A stretch of 64,000 nucleotides of DNA, taken from the NCBI RefSeq assembly GCF_024721155.1, contig NZ_JAHVAP010000023.1, positions 1 to 64,000 on the forward strand, in the 5' to 3' direction. Position numbers and translations under genes: made by a program. This DNA is from Mucilaginibacter phenanthrenivorans (GTDB taxonomy: Bacteria > Bacteroidota > Bacteroidia > Sphingobacteriales > Sphingobacteriaceae). This document shows, piece after piece, positions 59,688 to 64,000 of the stretch (within the stretch, counting starts at the first letter, position 1; each line of letters begins with the position of its first letter). Under the pieces are notes generated by a model. The model saw only the letters and a list, made by a program, of their open reading frames with translations. It searched no databases and was not told where the DNA came from.

Positions 59688-60813
59688 TAATTATGTTATT
59701 GTACATGTTTACATATTGTGCAACCAGGTTAGCTTCGTTAAAATCAGCAGCAATTTTTGCCGGTGCACTTGCCCTGATCCTGTTCAGCTCATCCTGTTTT
59801 CCGTGAATAAAATTAATCATATTACCTATAGCTGCGGCGTTCAATTCGCTTTGCCAACCAAGATTATTCGAGACCACATAATCTGCCAGGCCAACGAACG
59901 GGCTTACTAAGACCGCCGTACCCTGGCTCAGGCTTTCAATAATTACATTGCCAAAGTTTTCATCGTGTGAGGGTAAAACAAGGAGGTGGTGCTGCGCCAA
60001 TATTTCAAATTTTTTATCATTTTGAAAGCCTATCCAATAAACATCTGCTTCATCACCATTTCTTCTAACTAATGCTTTGAGCTCATCTACATAAGTTTTT
60101 TCGCCGCTTCCGACAATAGTTAAGCTGAATGGGAAATTTATAAATGGCAGCGCGTTTATTAAAAGATCCAACCCTTTCTTTTCTTCTATCCTTGAAAGAA
60201 AGATCAGTTTTAAAACAGCTAAAGATTGAGCAGCTCCAGGCAAATCAGCAGGCAGTTTAACAAAGTTGGGCAGGTTGGTAATATTTCGGGGCTTAATAAG
60301 CGCAATGATAGCTTCGCTCTCCCTGCCTGATGTTACATGGATGCTGCAGCGCTGTAATAACGGTTTGCCCAGTAAATGATGAATGAACCACTTTACACCG
60401 ATATTTTTATTTTGAAATGAATAAGGGCTCAGCGTTCCCCTTGGTGACACCACAACCGGGACATTGCGCATTAACGCGATGAGGCAGGAGAAAAGGGATA
60501 CTAAATTCCACCATGCATGGATATGGACAACATCAAAGCTTTTTACTGTGCACCATAGTTTTTTTAAAAGCGCCGGTGAAAAATGGGAATGATCTTTGGT
60601 GATCCTTTTGAAATAAGTTACTGTTACGCCATCAACATTTAAAGGCTGGTTAGGCTGCACTGGTAACTCTTCCTTCCCGTTAGCGGTGGTTGCATAAACT
60701 TTGGTATCAATGCCCGCCTTCGTCAGTTGCTCACTTAGCATGGAAACAGACATGGTTGGGCCACCATATATGTAAGCGGGTTTGTACGCCGCACAGATCT
60801 GTAAAACTCTCAA
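59680..60813 (-). CDS. GT4-family glycosyltransferase
   Basis: The 377-residue GT-B enzyme starts MRVLQICAAYKPAYIYGGP, has VVHIHAWWNLVSL, SPRGTLSPYS and the C-terminal donor site ILAQHHLLVLPSHDENFGNVIIESLSQG with the EX7E motif. It resembles the glycosyltransferase regularly found beside exosortase Y in Sphingobacteriaceae. It overlaps the methyltransferase by 8 bases and the Wzy-like remnant by 4. Confidence 0.88.
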   Translation of the reverse strand: MRVLQICAAYKPAYIYGGPTMSVSMLSEQLTKAGIDTKVYATTANGKEELPVQPNQPLNVDGVTVTYFKRITKDHSHFSPALLKKLWCTVKSFDVVHIHAWWNLVSLFSCLIALMRNVPVVVSPRGTLSPYSFQNKNIGVKWFIHHLLGKPLLQRCSIHVTSGRESEAIIALIKPRNITNLPNFVKLPADLPGAAQSLAVLKLIFLSRIEEKKGLDLLINALPFINFPFSLTIVGSGEKTYVDELKALVRRNGDEADVYWIGFQNDKKFEILAQHHLLVLPSHDENFGNVIIESLSQGTAVLVSPFVGLADYVVSNNLGWQSELNAAAIGNMINFIHGKQDELNRIRASAPAKIAADFNEANLVAQYVNMYNNIING

Positions 60814-61694
60814 ATTTCCTTTAATATATTTCTCGATCGCAAAACCTTAAAGATAGCCAGCATGCTTATATAACTCCAGAATACGGAGTTGATGAGGAAC
60901 TCGAAGCTTAATCCGCGCCAAAAGATCTGGAACAAGCCGCTGAATATAAGTGCTGTTCCTAAGATATAGCCACCAAAAAGTTCCTCGGCTTTTACGGCAA
61001 TTATTTGCGCTACGGCACCGTATGCAAATAAGAAAATAAAGATACCCCATGCCCCTCCCGACAAATAGGCATCAACTACAAAGGCCGGCTTAGCGGACAC
61101 GCTTGAACTTCGATTAACTACGCCGGCATCATAAACGCGCTGCATTATCAGTTCCTCCGTATTGGGTTTCGATGGCCAGAATACCCTTGGCACTATCGCG
61201 ATGGCCGATTGTTTCAAAATTTGTGTTCCGTAATAATCTACCTGGCTTGGGGTTGATTTAACATACCTGGTAAACATGTCTATTTCGCTGAGGCGATAAC
61301 AAAGAAAGATCCAGTTGGAAGTGTCCTCAGTATCTGTATTCAGCGTAGCATCAAGGGCTATTTGTGTAGCATCGTCTGAAGTTTCGTCGCCTGACCATAC
61401 ATTTTGCCTGAAACTGTTTACATAGGCGGGCAAAAACATAAAAAGCAGGATAAGTACCGGGCCAAATATTATGGTAACCAGCCGTTTATAATTAGGATAT
61501 AAAAAAATCCCTAATACCAATACGCTGATAATAATAGGTTCTTTAAAGCCCGATGTGTTTGTTACAATGCCGAAAACACTATTAAAAGCTGTATTGAGTC
61601 GGTTATAGCGCAGAAATTTAACAATGTTGAATATATAGTTATTGATGGAGGATCGACGGATAAAACTATCAACATCGTTAATAATTATAAACAT
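60810..61694 (-). pseudogene. Wzy-like polymerase of the exosortase locus, 5'-truncated
   Basis: The open frame gives 294 residues, but only about residues 44-294 (from SGFKEPIIISVLVLGIF) look like the membrane protein; they carry about five helices, FLPAYVNSFRQNVW and PRVFWPSKPN. Residues 1-43 are the antisense of a GT2 gene and not homologous. Wzy-like proteins usually have 400 or more residues and ten or more helices, so the N-terminal half is missing. Break at about 61550-61562. Confidence 0.62.
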
Positions 61695-62273
61695 TTTATA
61701 AGTCGCGTTATTTCTGAGCCTGATAAGGGCATTTATGATGCCATGAACAAAGGCATTAAACTGGCTACAGGCGATGTGGTTGGAATGTTGAATGCTGATG
61801 ATTTTTTTGCCGATGATACAGTTTTAGACAATATAGCCGAAGCGTTTAAAAAAAATAATGTTGATATCGTATACGCCGACCTGGATTACATAAACGCATC
61901 CGGGAAGGTTATACGCAAATGGCGATCGGGCCAATACACCACCAAAAGTCTCAACTTTGGATGGATGCCACCACACCCAACTTTCTATTGTAAACGAAAT
62001 TTATTCGAAAAATTCGGCTTCTACGGCCTTAATTATGGTACCGCTGCCGATTATGAGTTGATGTTAAGATTCCTGTATATCAATAAGTTATCTGCATTTT
62101 ATATTGAAAAAGTAATAATTAAAATGAAAATCGGCGGAAAGAGTAACAAAAATTTCAGCAGCCGCGTAAAAGGATTATTGTTTGATTTAAAAGCAATGCG
62201 GACTAACGGAATTTCGTTTCCAATTATTACAATAATTGTTAAGCCGTTACGAAAGCTGATACAATACTTTTAA
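61554..62273 (+). pseudogene. GT2 glycosyltransferase lacking its first codons
   Basis: From 61554 the frame reads VCYNAENTIKSCIESVIA, then VEYIVIDGGSTDKT and AMNKGIKLATGDVVGMLNADDFF with the DxD-type motif, a standard WcaE/WcaA-like GT2. The usual opening of about eight residues with the start codon is absent, and between the in-frame TAA at 61512 and the ATG at 61743 there is no ATG, GTG or TTG. Translation from 61743 would give 176 residues lacking the nucleotide-binding start. The break coincides with the truncated end of the Wzy-like gene. Confidence 0.7.
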
Positions 62274-62379
62274 TCAAAGGATGTAAATGTTAATATGTTA
62301 ATAATAACTGACAATCTAAATTAACAATTGTTATTTACTTGCAGCATTAAATTAACTATTGTATAACTAGCGTAACGGG

Positions 62380-63486
62380 ATGATGATGGAATTTCTACAT
62401 AATTACACTTTTCTATACTACATTTTTATCGTTGCTGTTTCGTTACTGATAACAACATTTGCCATCCCATCAATTCTGCACGTAGCCCGCTTCCGCCACT
62501 TATATGACGATCTTGGCCATTTCAGGAAGGAACATGATCACGGCATTCCCCGGCTTGGCGGTGTTGCCATTTTTGTTGGCTTCACAATTACTTCCCTTTT
62601 ATTCTGTATGACCAATAAGGCTTTGCCGATAAACTATCTGCTTACGGCCTGTATAATTTTGTTCGCCATGGGTATTAAGGATGACCTTTCGGGTGTAAAC
62701 TCAAATACGAAACTTATTATTCAGTTTGTAGTGTGTGCCATACTTGTATTGTTAGGCAATATCCGTTTAACCGGATTGTACGGTGTATTCGGAATTTATG
62801 AACTACCATACATTGTGAGCGTTGGCTTATCAATTTTAATAATCTTATTAGTTGTTAACGCGTTTAACTTAATTGACGGTATTGACGGCCTGGCCGCAAC
62901 TACCGGCATTATTGCCAACGGCGCCTTTGCCATATTGTTTATATATATTAAGCAATATGAGTTGGCTGCGGTTTCAATGGCCATGGCCGGAGCTATTTTG
63001 GGCTTTTTACGTTTCAATATTACACCTGCAAAAATATTTATGGGCGATACCGGATCTTTATTGATCGGGCTGATAACAGCAGTAATGGCACTAAAGTTTA
63101 TGGAAGTAAATATGATTACCGCCACTAAGCTGCCTGAGCTATACAGCGCTCCTGCATTAACAGTGGCTATACTGATAGGCCCGGTATTCGATACCATACG
63201 TGTGTTTGTTATCCGGATCCTGCAAGGTAACTCTCCGTTTGCAGCCGATCGCAACCATATTCATCACCGCATGCTGAAGCTTGGTTTTAACCACTTGCAA
63301 ACTACTCTTATTTTAACAGTTGCTAATATTTCATCAATTATAATGGTATTGCTGCTTAAGTCTTATGGCAATTCAATTCTTATTGTGTTGATCGTGTTGA
63401 TCTCGCTGGTATGTAATTGGATCATTACTTTCTTCCTTCGTTCAAAAGAACGCGAAAGCCTTGCATTGCGCAACCTGTTCGTTTAA
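62380..63486 (+). CDS. WecA/MraY-family undecaprenyl-phosphate sugar-1-phosphate transferase
   Basis: The 368-residue protein has about ten to eleven membrane helices and the family motifs: MGIKDDLSGVN with catalytic aspartates, NAFNLIDGIDGLA, FMGDTGSLLIG and DRNHIHHRML. It should transfer a GlcNAc-1-phosphate-type sugar to undecaprenyl phosphate, the first step of exopolysaccharide or O-antigen assembly, and so fits the adjoining locus. Two ATGs lie in a row at the start (MMMEF); the exact one is uncertain. Confidence 0.9.
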   Translation: MMMEFLHNYTFLYYIFIVAVSLLITTFAIPSILHVARFRHLYDDLGHFRKEHDHGIPRLGGVAIFVGFTITSLLFCMTNKALPINYLLTACIILFAMGIKDDLSGVNSNTKLIIQFVVCAILVLLGNIRLTGLYGVFGIYELPYIVSVGLSILIILLVVNAFNLIDGIDGLAATTGIIANGAFAILFIYIKQYELAAVSMAMAGAILGFLRFNITPAKIFMGDTGSLLIGLITAVMALKFMEVNMITATKLPELYSAPALTVAILIGPVFDTIRVFVIRILQGNSPFAADRNHIHHRMLKLGFNHLQTTLILTVANISSIIMVLLLKSYGNSILIVLIVLISLVCNWIITFFLRSKERESLALRNLFV

Positions 63487-63588
63487 TTAAGCATTTTCAA
63501 CTTCCTTAAAAACCTGACTTTTAGTTAACAGGTCCGTTCTGTCGCTTCCTTTTATTTTAGTTAATTTTGTCGCATTATTATTACTACT

Positions 63589-64000
63589 ATGAGGATTGCT
63601 ATAAATGGGTTTGGGCGGATAGGGCGGATTTTTTTGAGGAATATCCTGGAAAGACAAGGGATTTCGGTTGTAGCGATAAATGACCTTACAGATACTAAAA
63701 CACTTGCGCATCTTTTTAAATACGATTCGGTTCACCGCGGCTTTAAAGGCTCGGTTGATTTTGATGAAAATCATTTAATAATAAATGGAAAAGCAATAAG
63801 AGTACTTTCGGAATCCAATCCCGAGAGGTTACCCTGGAAGGATTTGCAAATAGACCTTGTTATCGAATCAACAGGTAAATTCACGTCAAGACAAGGGGCG
63901 GAAAAGCACCTGGAGGCAGGGGCAGGACAGGTAATCATATCCGCGCCCGGGACCGATAAAAGCATCCCCGCCGTTGTGCTGGGCGTTAATGACGGAATGA
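63589..64000 (+). CDS. gapA: Glyceraldehyde-3-phosphate dehydrogenase, N-terminal part
   Basis: The gene runs off the right edge after 137 codons. It starts MRIAINGFGRIGRIFLRNI with the NAD-binding GFGRIGR (7-13), followed by INDLTDTKTLAHLFKYDSVHRGF and ESTGKFTSRQGAEKHLEAGA. It is a glycolytic enzyme and unrelated to the exopolysaccharide genes before it. The catalytic Cys lies beyond the window. Confidence 0.92.
   Translation, partial: MRIAINGFGRIGRIFLRNILERQGISVVAINDLTDTKTLAHLFKYDSVHRGFKGSVDFDENHLIINGKAIRVLSESNPERLPWKDLQIDLVIESTGKFTSRQGAEKHLEAGAGQVIISAPGTDKSIPAVVLGVNDGM

Overview
The window reads as chromosomal DNA of a Bacteroidota bacterium, most likely Sphingobacteriaceae (Mucilaginibacter/Pedobacter-like). 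This rests on gene content and protein style: GH97 glycosidase, head-GIN adhesin-like protein, FtsX/MacB-type permease, DUF4369-thioredoxin protein, short AtpC, exosortase/WcaF exopolysaccharide genes, frequent Ala-Gln signal-peptidase sites and AT-rich spacers. Family assignments come from motif recognition and no database search was run.

Layout. 1-14.5 kb is a mixed region: the start of a NagB-like deaminase, two secreted hydrolases, a ParE/RelE-type toxin-antitoxin pair, a GIN-domain protein, a Kup potassium transporter, a GH97 glycosidase, an ECF sigma / membrane regulator / outer-membrane protein operon, an amidohydrolase and a VapBC pair. 14.5-25.2 kb is a minus-strand tetrapyrrole cluster in transcription order hemA, membrane protein, hemC-hemD fusion, hemB, hemL, histidine kinase, response regulator, TPR protein, hemE, hemJ. 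25.3-29.9 kb holds small stand-alone genes. 30.5-45.8 kb is a plus-strand branched-chain amino-acid cluster: ilvD, ilvB, ilvN, a methyltransferase, ilvC, an ABM-domain protein, a Tam-like methyltransferase, leuA (short form), leuC, leuD, a citramalate-synthase-like gene, leuB and ilvA. 45.9-55.4 kb has atpD-atpC, a quinone oxidoreductase, an ABC permease, thiol proteins, tRNA-Arg(ACG), adk and obg. 55.4-63.5 kb is an exopolysaccharide locus (membrane protein, WcaF-like acetyltransferase, glycosyltransferase-exosortase fusion, methyltransferase, GT4, Wzy-like remnant, GT2 remnant, WecA-like initiator). A partial gapA closes the window.

Two kinds of structure stand out. First, the exopolysaccharide locus is damaged or switchable at two places. 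A perfect 71-bp tandem duplication frameshifts the glycosyltransferase-exosortase fusion. A novel joint fuses a 5'-truncated Wzy-like gene head to head with a GT2 gene that lost its first few codons. Second, almost every gene 3' end carries an imperfect inverted repeat built from a locus-specific short word repeated two to four times per arm, often starting at or containing the stop codon. A GC-rich CCCCCTAAAGGGGG element behaves the same way, and a separate word (ATCGGTGAAATC-like) sits just upstream of start codons, mainly in the ilv-leu cluster. These spacers, not the genes, are the least explained part of the window.
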